From assembly GCA_023078685.1 (NCBI GenBank), contig JALGAS010000010.1:1178001-1242000 (forward strand): a stretch of 64,000 bases of DNA, written 5' to 3'. A program made the position numbers and the translations under genes. A model generated the notes under the pieces. The model saw only the letters and a list, made by a program, of their open reading frames with translations, ran no database searches and was not told the origin of the DNA. The DNA comes from Neopestalotiopsis rosae (Eukaryota; Ascomycota; Sordariomycetes; Amphisphaeriales; Sporocadaceae). This document shows positions 1-12,979 of this stretch, piece by piece; position 1 is the stretch's first letter; each line of letters starts with the position of its first letter.

Positions 1-1661
1 TGGTATTTTGTGGGCTTTCTATTGACATTTTAGAGTTGCTGCAATTATTTTCCAATATCTCTTGACTCTAGGGCAGCGCAAGACGTTTCCCAAGGTTTGA
101 CTGACAGCTACACAGTGCCCTTTCTAACCTTTGGTGCTTCTGAAATCCATCGTCAAACCAATTGCCACAGTCAGAGATCCGATTCACAATCAGGGCAATG
201 CAAAAACAATCGCTCGTTGGGCATGAGCGACAAAAGACAGAGCCCATGCCCCGAAAGTGCCCAATCACAGGTGCTGGCCCCAGCCTCTCTCTTCCCTTGC
301 GACGCGACGCATTTTAGAAGGGAGCCCAATGACGCCAGATTTCTAGGCAAAGAAGCTCGGACAGCGGGCGTCTGGCGTCAAATGCGACAAGGGTCCTGGA
401 GGTCTCCCTCATTTTCCATCTTGGACCCTTGCTGCTTTTTTCCGACTCCCGTCACTTTCAACTTGGAGAGCTGGCCAGAGATAGAGATATCTTGCTGATT
501 AATATGATCTTCGAGGCAGGAGCAACAATCAACCGGCAATGACGCGATATTAGCAAACTGTATCGTACATACTCATCGGTTGTGGCATTGCCTGACTGAT
601 CAGTGACGGCTGATATGCGATACATTACATGGCTTAGTGTACAATCCTTTAGGCATGTGAATCCATGCAACCCTCCCATTAGCCCCAGTATTATCGTACA
701 TATAGCGGATGCGATAGGGACACAACAGTGCACTTCATTAGCGACCAGACGAGACTCACTCACTTATCAGGGCTCGGGCATATTACTGAATACCATGGCC
801 ACAGCTGAGTACTGCCACATGACTTGAATCCCTCAATCTCGTATTACACATCCATTATGGTTGTTGTGTAATACAAATCAATGTATTCTGCACAACATCT
901 GGCGCGATCATGTCATCATAGCAAAGTTATAACCTTCACGGATACACGCATGCTTTCGCAAATGCACGCTCTGGGCTCAATTGGACCGTTGAATTCAGGT
1001 ATTGTTATCCATCTCCTGTACGGCCAGAGCCAACGACTGTCCTGCTTTTGGTTCATTTCACGTTTCTGAGATTCCCTGCATGTCAGACCTGTAATCTCGT
1101 AAATGCTTTAATCCACGTCATAAAGAGACGATCGCTCCTTGCCTTGCACCCAAGCATATAACCGCCCGTCTCAGCTCATCTGAAGGGGGCAATGCAGAAC
1201 ATAGGAATAGTATCGGCGTAACTTCGTAAACGTCTGTAAATCCCACACATGCAGAGTGGTATCTTATCAAGAGAAGAAGAAAATAAATAAGCCAAGGTTT
1301 TCTTTCAAACAAACCGCGGAACATTCATGGCTTTTTTGCCTGGTTAGATCATGACAGTGCTTGAATCAAGGAGACAGAGAAATGCGAAATCAAAGAATGA
1401 AATACGAGCCTAGAAAAATGAGGAAGAAAGAAGGAGAAAAAACATATCCTCCCAAGTCATTGACCTATCTTTCCATCTCGATCCCTCTGCAGAATGCTTT
1501 TTTGGTGAAACATTGAAAAATGGTCAAGGATATCATGAGCACATAGAACATCGTGTTTCTGGCCTTTTCCCTCCTCCTACAAGAAACCAAACCCTCAAGT
1601 CGAGTGTGTGAAGAAATGAAAATGGAACGAAATTTGTCCGGTACCTAGACATAGTGGCAAT
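1..1661. other. Intergenic, no gene seen
   Basis: The open frames here are short, overlap on both strands and show no recognisable domain. The right end probably holds the 3' untranslated region of the pub1-like gene, which ends at 1662. No repeat or RNA gene was recognised. Confidence 0.5.
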
Positions 1662-3368
1662 CTAGCCCTGGTACCCTTGGAAACCATTGTTGAAGTTCTG
1701 GCCCGGGGGCGGCGAGGACCACTGCTGGTTGGGTCCTTGCTGACCACGGCCATAGCCACCAGCGCTGGGAGGACCACCATAGCCCATGGGCTGCGCGTTG
1801 TAGCCTGCTGGCGACTGCGCAGGAGCTCCAGCGTAGGGCTGTTGCTGAGCTACGGGTGTGCCATATTGACCTGATTGCTGTTTAGCAGAGGAACTACGCG
1901 GATACAAGGGCAGTCAACTTACCACCGTACTGGGGAAAGTAGGTAGATGGGGTGCCGGGGTAGCCACCGGAGGCATGAGCACTCTGAGGGCTGTACGCCT
2001 GCTGCGATGGATCGAAACCACCAGTTGCGGAGTTGGGCGTCTTATCCTTGCCCCACTGCTTCTTGTTAGCAAATCTCTTTGCCACGCTTATGTTGATTGA
2101 CTTACACTGCACTTGAGAGGACGGCCATTGACCTGGTATCCGTTGAGCTGGCAAATCGCCATGGCGGCATTCTCGTGTGTGTCCATCTTGATAAAGGCAA
2201 AACCGCGGTCTGATTGCATGCGCGACTCCTGAACATAACCAAAGTTGGAGAACAGAGGTACCAGATCGTTCTGAGTTGTGTAGGGCGTCAGGTTTCCGAC
2301 GTAGCAAGTTGTCTGCCACGCAGGTGTCTGACCAACGATCATATCGTAGCTCTGGATACCGTGCGTAGGGAAGTGGTGGTGTCCGTAAGGGGTGGTAGGG
2401 GTCATTCCCATGGCAGCCATTGCCTGCTGCTGAGCAATCGAGGGCTGGCCCTTCTGGTTGGCCCAGTTGCAACGAATAGCTCGGGAACCGAGCCACTCTC
2501 CGTCCATGGAGCTCAATGCCTTCTCGGCATCAGCGCGGTCGCGGAAAGCAACGAATCCGTAGCCGCGAGACCGACCGGTCTTCATGTCCCACATGACACG
2601 AGCCTCGGAGATTGTGCCAAACGCAGAGAAAGCCTGAAGGAGGACTTCATCGTTGACTTCGTTAGATAGATCGCCGACAAAGATGTGGAAGTGACCAGAG
2701 GTATCCTCCTTGTTAGTCGTGTTCGACTGGTAGGCCCAGTTGACGCGGATTTCCTAGAATCAAGTTTTGATCAGCATTTGGGACAAGCAGGAACCGAGGG
2801 AGGTGACAAGACTAACCGACTGGTGAACGCGACGGCCGTTCAGTGTCTGCAGAGCGCGTTCGGCAGCACCAGGGTCATCGTACTCAATGAAGCCATAGTT
2901 GTAACCCTTTTGCTGTGGAGGGATGTCAGTTGTTCGATCCGTACCGTTCACACCACAAGCAAAATGCTACGTGGTAAATTACAATATTTCTGGGCCACTC
3001 ACGTTCTTATCAGGGATGATCTTCACATTCTGTACGTGACCAGTAGTCTCGAAGATTTGACGAAGAACATCCTCCGTAACGCGAGGGTCGAGTCCGCCAA
3101 CGTAAAGCGCCCTCTTGTTAGGTTCGGGAGCCATACGGCGGGCGAAAGCACTCGCGCTGTTTGGGGACATCATACCGCTCTGATCGCCGGACATGGGGGA
3201 GGTAATAGCCGTCGGGATCGGGTTCGTGTTCTGCGGAATGTGCAGCGGCGGCGGAGGCATGTGAGCCGGGTTGGACTGGCCATTCTGGCCGCCTTCGAAG
3301 CCAGGAGCGCCCGCGTTGGGCTGAGGCGGAGGCGGCAGTTGAGCCGAAGTCTGAGCGTTCTCGGCCAT
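1662..3368 (-). CDS. pub1: Pub1/TIA-1-type RNA-binding protein, three RRMs
   Basis: Predicted 483-aa RNA-binding protein of the Pub1/TIA-1 family. These proteins bind U-rich and poly(A) mRNA in nucleus and cytoplasm and act in mRNA stability and stress granules. Exons on the minus strand: 3368-3003, 2912-2817, 2753-2106, 2055-1923, 1870-1662; all junctions are GT-AG and keep frame. A proline/glycine-rich N-terminus (about 1-85) precedes RRM1 (about 86-160, RNP2 ALYVGGL, RNP1 KGYNYGFIEY), RRM2 (about 175-250, IFVGDL, RGYGFVAF) and RRM3 (about 295-368, CYVGNL, RGFAFIKM) ending in the family signature CSWGKD, which fixes the exon 3/4 junction. The C-terminus is Gln/Gly/Pro-rich, as usual. The start is the ATG next to MAENAQ; an upstream in-frame ATG at 3422 would add 18 residues lacking family character. 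Confidence 0.93.
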
Positions 3369-6165
3369 GGTGTCGGCGTTGCGAGTTCGTGAGAGTTCAG
3401 TGTGGTGGTGAGTAGGTGACACAGAATTGTTGCTTTTTGGCGGTTCAGTGTTGCTCGCAACTCAACTGGACAGCGCGCAAAGCAAGATTGGCGGGTGAAG
3501 GTGGGAGGCGGTGGGCCAATAAGAATCCGAAATCGCAAACGATTGTCGCGACCTGGTAGTTCGCTGGAGAAGCGACCGAACAGACTGCTCAAAAAAGGCA
3601 CAGGCTTGCTTTGTGAGATAGAGACAGTTGATGATTGCAGCTTCTGCAACCAATTCGGATCGTAGCTTCTGGCGCGGCTCGAGAAGATTGGAATTAATCT
3701 AGAGAGGACAGCACAACGCAATGAACAGAGAGTCCTTGGTTGTAGCCAGATTGCTTGATCGCAAAACTTGTTCTTGTGCAGACGCTCGTAAGAGTTGTAG
3801 CCTTGAAAGCAAGACGATATGCGTTCGAGAGAACAAGGCTAGGCGCTCACACGAACACGACGGACAGGAGATGCGATGCGAATCCAAGGGAAAAGGAAGT
3901 TGTCAGATGCTGCTGCGATTCGAAATGATCGAAGATGACGCCAACGCCGAAACGATGCGATGCGATACAACGGAATACGATCTGGCCTGCTTTCTAAAGA
4001 ATTCGAAAACAACAGGAGAGCGACTGGGCACGAGGGACCAGTCAGGAGATTCTACCGGTAGAGCGGCGAAAGGGATACAGGAAAGCGAAGCAGACTTGAA
4101 TCGACGAGAACCGCGACGAGGACGAAAGGCGACCACTAGAGTAATTAGTGGAGGCGATTGACTTGGTAAACGGGTACAGTAGCTAGCTGTGGCGGCGCGC
4201 CGATGAAGAAGAGAGGAGACGAGACGAGACGACCAAAAAAGGACAATGAGAGGGAAGAGAGAAGAAAGGAAACTGCCTTGGAGGAGTCCCCCGGGTTTTG
4301 ACACACAAAATCACCGGATACGTTGATTTTCTCTGCCGGTTCGGACGATGGAAAGGGAAGAAGAGAAGAGGTAGCAGGGAAAGCAAACGGGAATCTTCTC
4401 GTCGACGCAGAAATGGCGGATGCACCTTGGGTTTCTTTGGGATTTTGACGGCGGGTAGGGTAGGCAGAGGCGCCGACGCTGGGGTTCACTCCAAGCCAGC
4501 TTGCCAGATTGGTCCCTTCATTCCCTTTTCAGGTCGCTAAAGCAGAAGCTTGGACGAGGGAGGGACACGCTTCCCCTCCAAGCCATTCATTCTAGCGAGG
4601 GGCATATGGCTGGGGGCTTGGGCCAGCGACAAAATATGGAGAAATTGGGGGATCTATTATGCAGACCCTGGGTGTAGTACTTACAAACATTTGCGCGTGT
4701 AGTTGTTCTCAAGAAAGATGTGAAGATTATATCGCAGTGTCTATATAATTCGCAATCACAATGGATCTCAGATTATCTATACTGATTTCTTTGAAATATT
4801 CACGACTGTCACTTCATTGAACATCCACACTCGTCCATTCTGAACCGTTCTAAGAATATTGATCTTAGGGAACGATGGAATGCAGCCTGAATCTCCCTAC
4901 GTGGTACGCGCCGGGTTCGTCATACCAAAAGAGCGTGTACAACTCTCAACGCCAAAACACACCAGGGCAATCAATTGAAGAATGATTAAAATCTCTCCTG
5001 ATCAGAAGTCAACTGTATCATCCCGCAAGAACTTCTCGCAAGCATCGGCAAAACAAGCTATGGTCTGACAATCAATTACCTACCATGCACATTTCTTCAG
5101 ATGTGGGGGTGGTTGGAGCAATTTGATCGATTCCAGAGGTTTGGTTCGGCTCCCACCGAGCCGTTAGAAATACGTACATCGAACAATGTCAGCTCTGAGA
5201 GTTCCCCCAATTCGATCGCTTGCATTGGGACCATCGGCGCTCTTTAGCACCTGGGTCAGACGGCAAATGGGCGGCCAAGTTGCCTATTCGGCCGGATTTG
5301 ATGCGTCATGTATGCAATTGTCGTGGAAAGAAGTCGTGCCCTGGACTGGTCTTGAAGCCTTGCCATCGATGAGCCTCCGATCCACCGAACTGACAACCCA
5401 TGTTACTCAGATCACCCAACCTTGCAAAGTGCTACAGCAGATGCCATGGCAGCATATCTGAGCGTACAGCGCATTCCATGGAATGTTTACTTTGTTACAG
5501 TCTGACCTTTGACAGACCCTGCATAATTTGCCAAGATGAAGGTTCCGGCGCGGTATCAACAGTGACCCTTCATTTTCTTTTGCAGGGTGCCTGCGTATCA
5601 AGCGCCGAGATTCTATGCTCAACCGTACGTCTCACGTGTAGCATACACAGTCCGTTCGTTGCATGTACGGCAACCGGCATAGGATCTGACAGGAGAGCAA
5701 CATGAAGTCTTGCCATCTCCCAAAGCGCCTTCTCAAATGGCAATGAGTGCACAGAAGATCAAAAAACAAGAAGACGTGTCTCTATCCAACTTTGGTGGAC
5801 ATTCTCCTCCATCAGTGCGCGACGCGATACAATGTTCAGATGACAGATGGCGGCGGCTACCTTAAACCCAAGGGACGGTTTTAGCCTTGGTCATCCCCCA
5901 TCCCCACGGTTGACGATCCAATCTGGGATTCAGGGTCAGGAACAAGGAGCAAAGACAAGCAAGCAAAATGTGGGGACGAGACCCCGTCTCAATGTCACAC
6001 ACGTACCCGGAGGAAGGCCCCAGGTAGCGTGGCATTGAAGCATTTTTAGCGATCGGTGCTAAAGAGACTCCCGCACAGGCTTTCCTAACCTTATTCTTAC
6101 ATTAACTTCACTCCATTCACTCAGTCGCCTTTGGCCGCCTTTCATCAGCCTCTACCATCCCCAAA
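3369..6165. other. Intergenic between divergent genes
   Basis: Shared upstream region of the minus-strand pub1-like gene and the plus-strand gene starting at 6166. Much of 3400-4500 is purine/pyrimidine-biased, which is common in fungal promoters and 5' leaders. The frames present (for example 3721-4161 plus and 3903-4304 minus) are low-complexity mirror images. I do not support a gene here. Confidence 0.5.
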
Positions 6166-7463
6166 ATGGCGGCTGCTCAAGCAAAAGATCCTCTGGACGT
6201 CCTCCAGTCCATGTTCATGGAAGCGGTAGGCATCATTGAGCAATATATTTAAAAAATCATCTCGCTGACATAACCATTGCCAGTTAGTCCAAACTGGTAA
6301 GGCCATCAAGGCATCGCACAAGGATGGGAACAGAAACGGAGTCAGTGCCGGCGTCGCCTTGCGCACTAAGATGCCCGAGACGATGAAGACATATCACTAT
6401 GCTCTAGACGACATGGAGAGCGAAATCGTGCGTTCAGAATTCTACGCGACTGTATGCTGGCCTACTACTAACGTACCGTCTGCAGACCAGAGCCAAGGCA
6501 GTTCTCCTACGAGATCTACAAAAGTTGCAAGCAGCCCGGGCTCCCGTTGCCGTCCCGTCGCCTGTTGCTCCGCCCGCTCCCATGGCACCGGAGCCTCAGC
6601 AACCGACGGCGTTGATGATGGACATGCCTTCGGCGGCCGCTCATACTGTCAACACCAACATTAACTTCCAACCTGCCCGGGAGGAGACTAAGAGGGCACC
6701 CTTTCCCGACATGGGCATGGGACTTTCAGCGGATGTACCAGATCTTTCGTCCGAGATGAAACCCCCTACAGCCTCACCCCGTCCTGCTTCCGCTTCTGGA
6801 AAGAGAGGATCAGTGACGCATGCAACGCCTCCTATTAAGCAATCACCTAAGATCACACAAATGAGCAAGATTACACCCGTACCGCCGCCGCAAATACCTA
6901 TACCATCACCAGCGGCACAGAAAGCAGTGGTCTCTCCACCACAGCCTGCTGCTACTCAGGCTACTCAGGATAGCTCGCTTGATGCCATGCTCGCCCTGCC
7001 CTCAACAGGTGGTGCTGCCACTGCCGACATGGGTGGCGGTGAGCTCAATTTCACAAATATGGAGTTTACGCTCGCGCCTCCATCCGACGGACAATCTCAA
7101 AACGCGCCACCCGCCCCAATGCAAGAGTTTGACATGTCTGCATTCACGACACAAGACTCAGGAATGGATCAGACGGCCGTGGACAAGAACAGCAACACAA
7201 ACGGTAGTTCGGCAAATGTCGCCTCTACCAATACTGTAGGCGCGACACCTGCAAAGCCTGTCGAGAATGCATCACAGTCAGGGACCCAAGACTCCATGTA
7301 TGATTTGAGTAATATTGGCAATGGAAGTGGTGATCAAATGGATCTAGACCTGAGTCTAGGAGGAGGTGGGCAGGTTCAGGACAGCACGTTCGACGATCTT
7401 TTCTTTGAGGATGCTGATGGAGGCATGGGACAGTTCGATGATGCCTTCTTTGGGCTTGAGTAA
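6166..7463 (+). CDS. Unrecognised nuclear-type protein with acidic C-terminus
   Basis: Predicted 393-aa protein of unassigned family. Exons 6166-6225, 6284-6427 and 6486-7463, all joined at GT-AG in phase 0. The first ~95 residues look folded and helical: a DPLDVLQ start, then KAIKASHK and a charged stretch around YHYALDDMESEI continuing into RAKAVLLRDLQKLQAAR, which could form a short coiled coil. The rest is Pro/Ala/Gln/Ser/Thr-rich and disordered. The last ~40 residues are very acidic with Phe pairs (DDLFFED, FDDAFFGLE), resembling an activation domain or a Mediator-type cofactor tail. A Mediator tail or transcription cofactor role is therefore possible, but this is inference; no catalytic motif is visible. 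The long purifying-looking N-terminus and clean introns support a real gene. Confidence 0.75.
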
Positions 7464-9076
7464 GTCGTCAGTGTGTGTTCAGATTGCCGAAGAAGGCAAC
7501 ATGTTGTGAAAAGTTGGTGTAGCTCAATAGGATAACCAGCTGCATTACGAGATACTCGCTACCGGCTTAGGTGGTTGCAAGCCCTACAGCACATACAAGA
7601 GTCTTGATAAATCTGAGGATCAGTTTGACAGTGCTCATCTACCGCGTTAGACTGCTGGTGGTTCATTTGTAGTTTCCCGCTAATCCATGCCAAGCAAGAG
7701 GCTCGTTGGTGAGGTCTCGGCATTACCAGTTTCTCTCTAGATTTTTGAGATTGAGATCTCATTGAGATGTACATCGGTCTAGCTCAGATTCCACGAGCGA
7801 GGACTCTATGGAATTAGATTAACAGTATCTTATACTATGATCATCCATAATTGCATTATCTAGCAATTTATGAATTTCCATTTCCCTACAATTATCAATT
7901 TTACACATAAATCGCCAAGGTACCCAAAACAGCCACAAGCGCGCAGCCATTGCACTATAGCTGGCAGTTGTATTTGTCACTTGGACAAGATCATGAATTT
8001 CTCCTACACGTAGCTCTGTATGCATCTAGAATATATTTAAGGGGGAATAATATAATGAAACACTGTCAGGCTGATGCTACGTAGATATTCGTATTGATAT
8101 TATTTTGCATTATTTCCATTTCTCAGCTATTTTCTTGTAAGCCAGAATAATGCCGCTGTCAAAGATCCGTCACTGGCTTCGCAGTTGCATCCAGCTGGCA
8201 CCATGCTGCTCAGATATGTTCGCACTGGTCCGGAAGGATGTCTTTGGACCAAGCCTAATGGAATGCCTTCTCCAACCAACAGCGAGGAAGACTACGAATC
8301 GTCCTTCAACGCAGTGCAGCTCAAACTTCTTGTCTTCCTGCCGTTTTCCATAGGACGTATGACTATCAGAATATGGAAATGGTTAAAACCGACGTCATTG
8401 AGCGTTCGAGTTGACAAAAGAACATGCAGAAATTGACGACGGGAGGAAGATACAATTTTAGCATTGCAGAATCCCAGAGTACGAGTTACTTTCCCAAGTA
8501 AGTGGAGGTACTTCGAAAACTTCTCATTGCTGTCGGGCGATGATGTAGACCTGCACAGCCTCCCGCGGCCTGCGTTCGGATGTCCTCCAATCATGCTGAC
8601 CAGTCACCAGGGATCTCATCACGCCCCTCACCAAGCTAACTCAACAACCATTGGTCTTGGCGTGGACGTATACCTGCAGCAAAAAAGGGACTGCCTCGTT
8701 TTCAGGTATAGCTGCATTTGTAGCGAAATAAGGGCAACTCATAACAACGGAATCCCTAGGCCAGGTTTCCCAGACCCGAAGAAAACATATATACACGCCT
8801 GCATTCTCTTTTCCTTCTTTTTCATTTCCACGACTTTTTTGCCCTCGAGATGAGAGAACATTAAAAAAAAAAAAAAAAAAAAAACACATATACGCCTGAA
8901 AGGCCTGTTCGCGCTACAGAGTGTTTATCAGTGAGGGTATGAGCTTTGCTCACTTACAACGTTTTGTTTGTCAACCGTAGTCGAGCAATCTTGACTTCGA
9001 CCCTCAACTTGATTGTTTTCCCTATCCTTTCTGACACACATTCTCTATCGAAGCTCTTTGTATTTTCGTGTTGACT
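7464..9076. other. Intergenic with A22 homopolymer
   Basis: No supportable gene. A run of 22 A lies at 8863-8884. A short frame at 8185-8436 looks vaguely protein-like but has no partner exon or recognisable domain. Left end is 3' flank of the preceding gene; right end is the upstream region of membrane-protein copy A. Confidence 0.45.
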
Positions 9077-9852
9077 ATGTTCATCTCTTGGATTTGCCCA
9101 CCACTTGAAGCACACGGCGGCTGTGGCATCGCAACCACCGCAGTCGTACTTCTTTCGATTATATTGATAAGTCCTGTTTATGCCACCGACATTCCTACTC
9201 GCGATCACTTCAATGCTGTACCATTACAGTCATCAAATGTGGTCGCGACAGCATCTGAGTCGAATGCTTACTGGACCTCAATATTACATCTAATAACAGC
9301 AACTGTCACCTTGAGCTCCATGACCATTAGACAGAGCATTATGGCTAGCTGGTCTGAATACCCCCTCGATATAGTTTCACGCTTACTCTGCCTGGGTCTC
9401 TTGGTCATATCTTACTTTGTCGAGCAAAGTTCAAGCCCGGTAAGACTTTGGATGTAAGTCATCTCGAGGCCCGTTCCAACCAATTTTCAGGAAAACTTCT
9501 CAAACAATTCGCAAACCAGGGCAATGTGTCTTGCGGGTTCGTGGCTAATTACAATTATCCTACTGCTACACAGACTGCTCCGACAACATCAGAGATGTGG
9601 ACACATTCACTTGTATGTCGCTTCCCTCTTTTATGCCCAAACTTTACGTCATACGAGTCTGATAATCTATAACGTAGATTTATTGTCAAAACGGCATTTC
9701 TGTGTTTTGGTCTCATCAGAACATTCGCCATGACAGACGGCTTCACCGTGGTCGCCCTGATACGAATTCCACCCTGTCTTACCTTGGCAATGTGGTTGGC
9801 AAATCACTGGTGTAAATGTGAAGCAAATACCGATGAACAGGTCGATGTCTGA
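9077..9852 (+). CDS. Paralogous membrane protein, copy A
   Basis: Predicted 214-aa multi-spanning membrane protein, first of four paralogues on this strand. Exons 9077-9453, 9520-9612 and 9678-9852; both introns are phase 2. Exon 2 is 93 nt and exon 3 is 175 nt, exactly as in the other copies. The variable first exon has a hydrophobic stretch (about 18-36, ending SPVYATD) that may be a signal peptide, then a membrane segment before the exon end (LLCLGLLVISYFVEQ). Exon 2 encodes another segment (WLITIILLLHRLLRQ). Exon 3 starts FIVKTA, carries GFTVVALIRIPPCLTLAMW and ends with a short polar tail. The shared exon 3 pattern is FIV, then a GY/GF turn, an R..PC.TLA.W core and a final WC. I do not recognise the family; function unknown. 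Copy A is the most diverged intact copy. Confidence 0.72.
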
Positions 9853-12106
9853 AGCCTTAAAGGACTCTTTCATCGTTGGGCCAGTGGGATTGGTCTCCGC
9901 TTCGAATGATGAGGAGTGGTACTACCGGAACATTTTGGGTAGACTTGCAGTGACTACTTGAAAGATGGCGCATCAAATCTTATTCATATATATTCAACCT
10001 AATTATTGACCACTCACGTAGATGAAATCTTCGCTTAACTGAAATGCGAGATCAAATAACAACAAACATTCCAAATTATTAATGAAACGAATTTACGCTC
10101 CAAAGTGTAGTTGTTGTACTCGTAAGCCAAGAGCTGCGTTAATATACGTACGATTATGTAATTAAATCAACATATTAGGACGGGTATTACAATTGCTGAA
10201 GGTATGAGATACCCGCTGCCCTCCAAGGAATCCCTTCGCTCAAAAACATTTTGGGAAATAAAATCACACCAACTAAGAATAACCCTCGTTAACGCGCCTC
10301 CTCAATTCAATGATCATCGTGTTGTCCGGTTTCAGGAATGATGTCAGTGCTGATATCTGAAGTCACTCAACATTTACCTACCTGGAGTTGGAATCGTGCA
10401 GGCAATGCCTCATACATAAATATCACACAAGGTCACCTAGTAGATATGGTGCGTACATCGATGGGCATACTCACAAGAGAATGAACTTCCATTTCCCTTG
10501 ATCGCCCGTGTGAGTTACGTCGCCGGGTTCTCCGCTCTGGTATTCGAGATGTGCGGGTAATAATAAAGCTCCGACAGCGAAGTGCTGATGTCTTACGTCT
10601 GTCTATACTTACCTCGTGCAGACAAATGCTCCAATGACACCCAAGACGGTCCCTAATTCGTGGGCGTATGTCGCGCGGGATTCTGTACTGTCTGCATTCA
10701 GCCCGATCGATTTTGCAGTCAACAAGTGCGTCTTGCTTCCTTTCAAAGTGGGTGGAGAGATTTGACCTTATATGTGCAGTACATTTGAATAAACTATATG
10801 TACACAGTATTCATCGTACACATTAGGAGCTTCTTGTGGGTACCGGCACGCGACTGGGCCAGACGGAAAACATACTTGCAAAGTGTCAATGCCGACTTTG
10901 ATGGATTACACAGATTACAGAGTAGTGCGCCGCAGCCAGCAGTACGTACCTATCCGGCTTCCCTGAAAGTAGGCACTGGTGTTCGAAAAGGATGTGGAGG
11001 TAGCGGACAGACTGGGGGTGATCGATTCAGTGTTTACTGATTAAGATTTCTTGATATCAATGATGGACAAAAAAGAAAAGAAAAACTCCTCACGTTCCTC
11101 GCTGTGGCCGCGGCGCCGTGCTTGTGCACGGGCCGTTTTTGTTAATGGTCCCCGGGGGCCCTTCAGAGTTCGGACCAAGATTTGAAGACTCGAGTATAGA
11201 CGTTTTATTATAGGTATATTTAATGTTCCTTCCCGTCGGGTCAATTATTGCGCCTCGGGCCTATGTAGCTGTAACCTGCTGCACACCTGAAAGGTCAGGA
11301 GGCCGGACGGGAAGCAGGCTGGGCTGATCGGTGGACATCTCATCGCGGGGGTACATACCTAGGTTACCTATGTAGGTATATATGTAGGTATATATGTAGG
11401 TACATGTGTGGGTGCCCTTGAAAGTGCACAATCAGCCTCCGAAAGCGAGCCCCTTCCACCCTCCCAGCCAATACGGTACAGCCGGACCACCCAGTTGATC
11501 TGGCAAGAATCCGGCCCCGGAGAGTTCGCACAGCTGATTTCTGAAAAGTATGTAACTGATTCGGCGCGCAGCGCAGCCAACAGCACTATGTATGTAGTAT
11601 AGAAGCTCGTCGCTGCAAGATTGGTCCCAAGGACTAACCGAAATAACGTCGCGCCAAAACGACAAGATGGTGCCAAGGCTACCCCTAGCACGTTTCCCTG
11701 TAGAGCGCTAGTGCTAGTGAGCAGTCCAACCTTATACTTGGCCGTTGCTCTACTTCAGCCCTTTTTCTCTTTTATGTCGCAGGGTCTATCAAAGTGCACG
11801 CTTGACGGCCGATCCCACCGATCCCACAATTCATCCATTCTCGGCCATCGGGACCAGACAAACCAGACTGAGATATATAGTCTGTATCTGAGCCGTGGAC
11901 TTTTCTTGCCTTGTGCTTCCGAGTTGTTTTTCTTTTTCTTTTCCTGTATCTTTCTTGACAGACTCGGCTGCTTGCTAAGATATCATATGCAAATTGACAT
12001 CTTGTGTTCACTTTGATTCTTCACCCGTTTTCCCCTTCCTCAAAATCTCCTCTTTCAACACCTCCACTTATAATTATCAGAGGCAAACATCGAGTCGAAT
12101 ACAAAC
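9853..12106. other. Intergenic, short tandem repeat near 11.37 kb
   Basis: No supportable gene between copies A and B. A TA-rich tandem array with a ~12-nt unit (around TATATGTAGGTA) occupies about 11366-11405. I found no recognisable transposase or further paralogue fragment. The last few hundred bases are pyrimidine-rich and probably hold the copy B promoter and leader. Confidence 0.45.
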
Positions 12107-12979
12107 ATGGTCGTCCGTTTCCTTCGATCGTTCGCCAAACGCAACATCTTCCATGGCCTTGCTCAGATCACAATCTACATATTTATCACGTCCTTGGTTG
12201 GGACTGTTTCTGCGACTGGGCACGATGATGCCTTAGCAAATCGCCAGGTTTCTTCATCACAGATACCTGCATCGGATACTGTTACCTATACTCTTTTTGC
12301 AAACTGGATCTTGTTTGCTTACTCAACCACCACGACTATAACCATCAGCACCGTAGCATCCGTAAAGGCTGGCACAGTCTCTCTCGGATCTATATGCCGG
12401 ATGTACCCTATGAATATAATCCTATGGTCCCTCTGAATTACACTCGTGGTTGTGTCTTGTCTTGTCGAGCAGGACTTTAGTTATTTCCAAATTTGGTTGT
12501 AAGTCTCTTCCATCGCTACCCGAGTTGCATTCAATCATAATTTGATGCGCTCCTCTATCTCCACTACCTACATATTCGATTATGGCGCTGGTCTACGAAA
12601 ATATAACCAGGCTGATAGACTTCTGTATGTACCTAGCGCCACATGCATTGCAGTTTCCTGGTTGGTCACAACCATCTTGCATGTCCAGAGAGTCGTACGA
12701 AGGTTCCAGAGCATTGAACGTGCCGATTTGTATGTCGACGTGCTATTCTGCTTGATTGGTTGTAGCCCATCTGACATCTGTGCTACCACTGCACATCGCC
12801 GCAGATTCATCGTGACAACGGCCATGTTGTCTTTCGCCTTTATCAAAGCTTTCGCAATCATGGGAGGCTATAGTAGCGTGGCTCGTATGCGAGTTACGCC
12901 TTGCTTTACTTTGGCCGCGTGGATTGCATGTCGATGGTGCAACTTTAATGCTACGTCAAATGTACGCGCTGGTGCGTGA
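12107..12979 (+). pseudogene. Paralogous membrane protein, copy B, in-frame stop
   Basis: Second paralogue. The exon model is 12107-12498, 12637-12729 (93 nt) and 12805-12979 (175 nt) with phase-2 junctions, as in A, C and D. A single TGA at 12434-12436 interrupts exon 1 inside the first conserved membrane segment, just after ILWSL. Copies C and D have a Cys codon there, and the fragment at 16.1 kb has CGC. Everything downstream is intact: exon 2 starts ATCIAVSWLVTTILHVQRVV, exon 3 starts FIVTTAMLSFAFIKAF and ends with a natural TGA. An N-terminal hydrophobic stretch (about 19-36, ending VSATG) may be a signal peptide. The gene could be a recent pseudogene, a sequencing error, or a 109-aa truncated product. 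A splice variant that skips the stop is not excluded. Without the stop the product would be 219 aa. Confidence 0.7.

Noticed and set aside
2685..3392. 235-aa open frame on the plus strand
   Set aside because: Antisense of the spliced pub1-like gene and runs through its introns; no domain.
8185..8436. Short plus-strand frame with a protein-like start
   Set aside because: No initiation context, partner exon or family similarity I can name.
11366..11405. TA-rich tandem repeat as a possible telomere-like or CRISPR-like array
   Set aside because: Only about three imperfect 12-nt units without spacers; an ordinary minisatellite.
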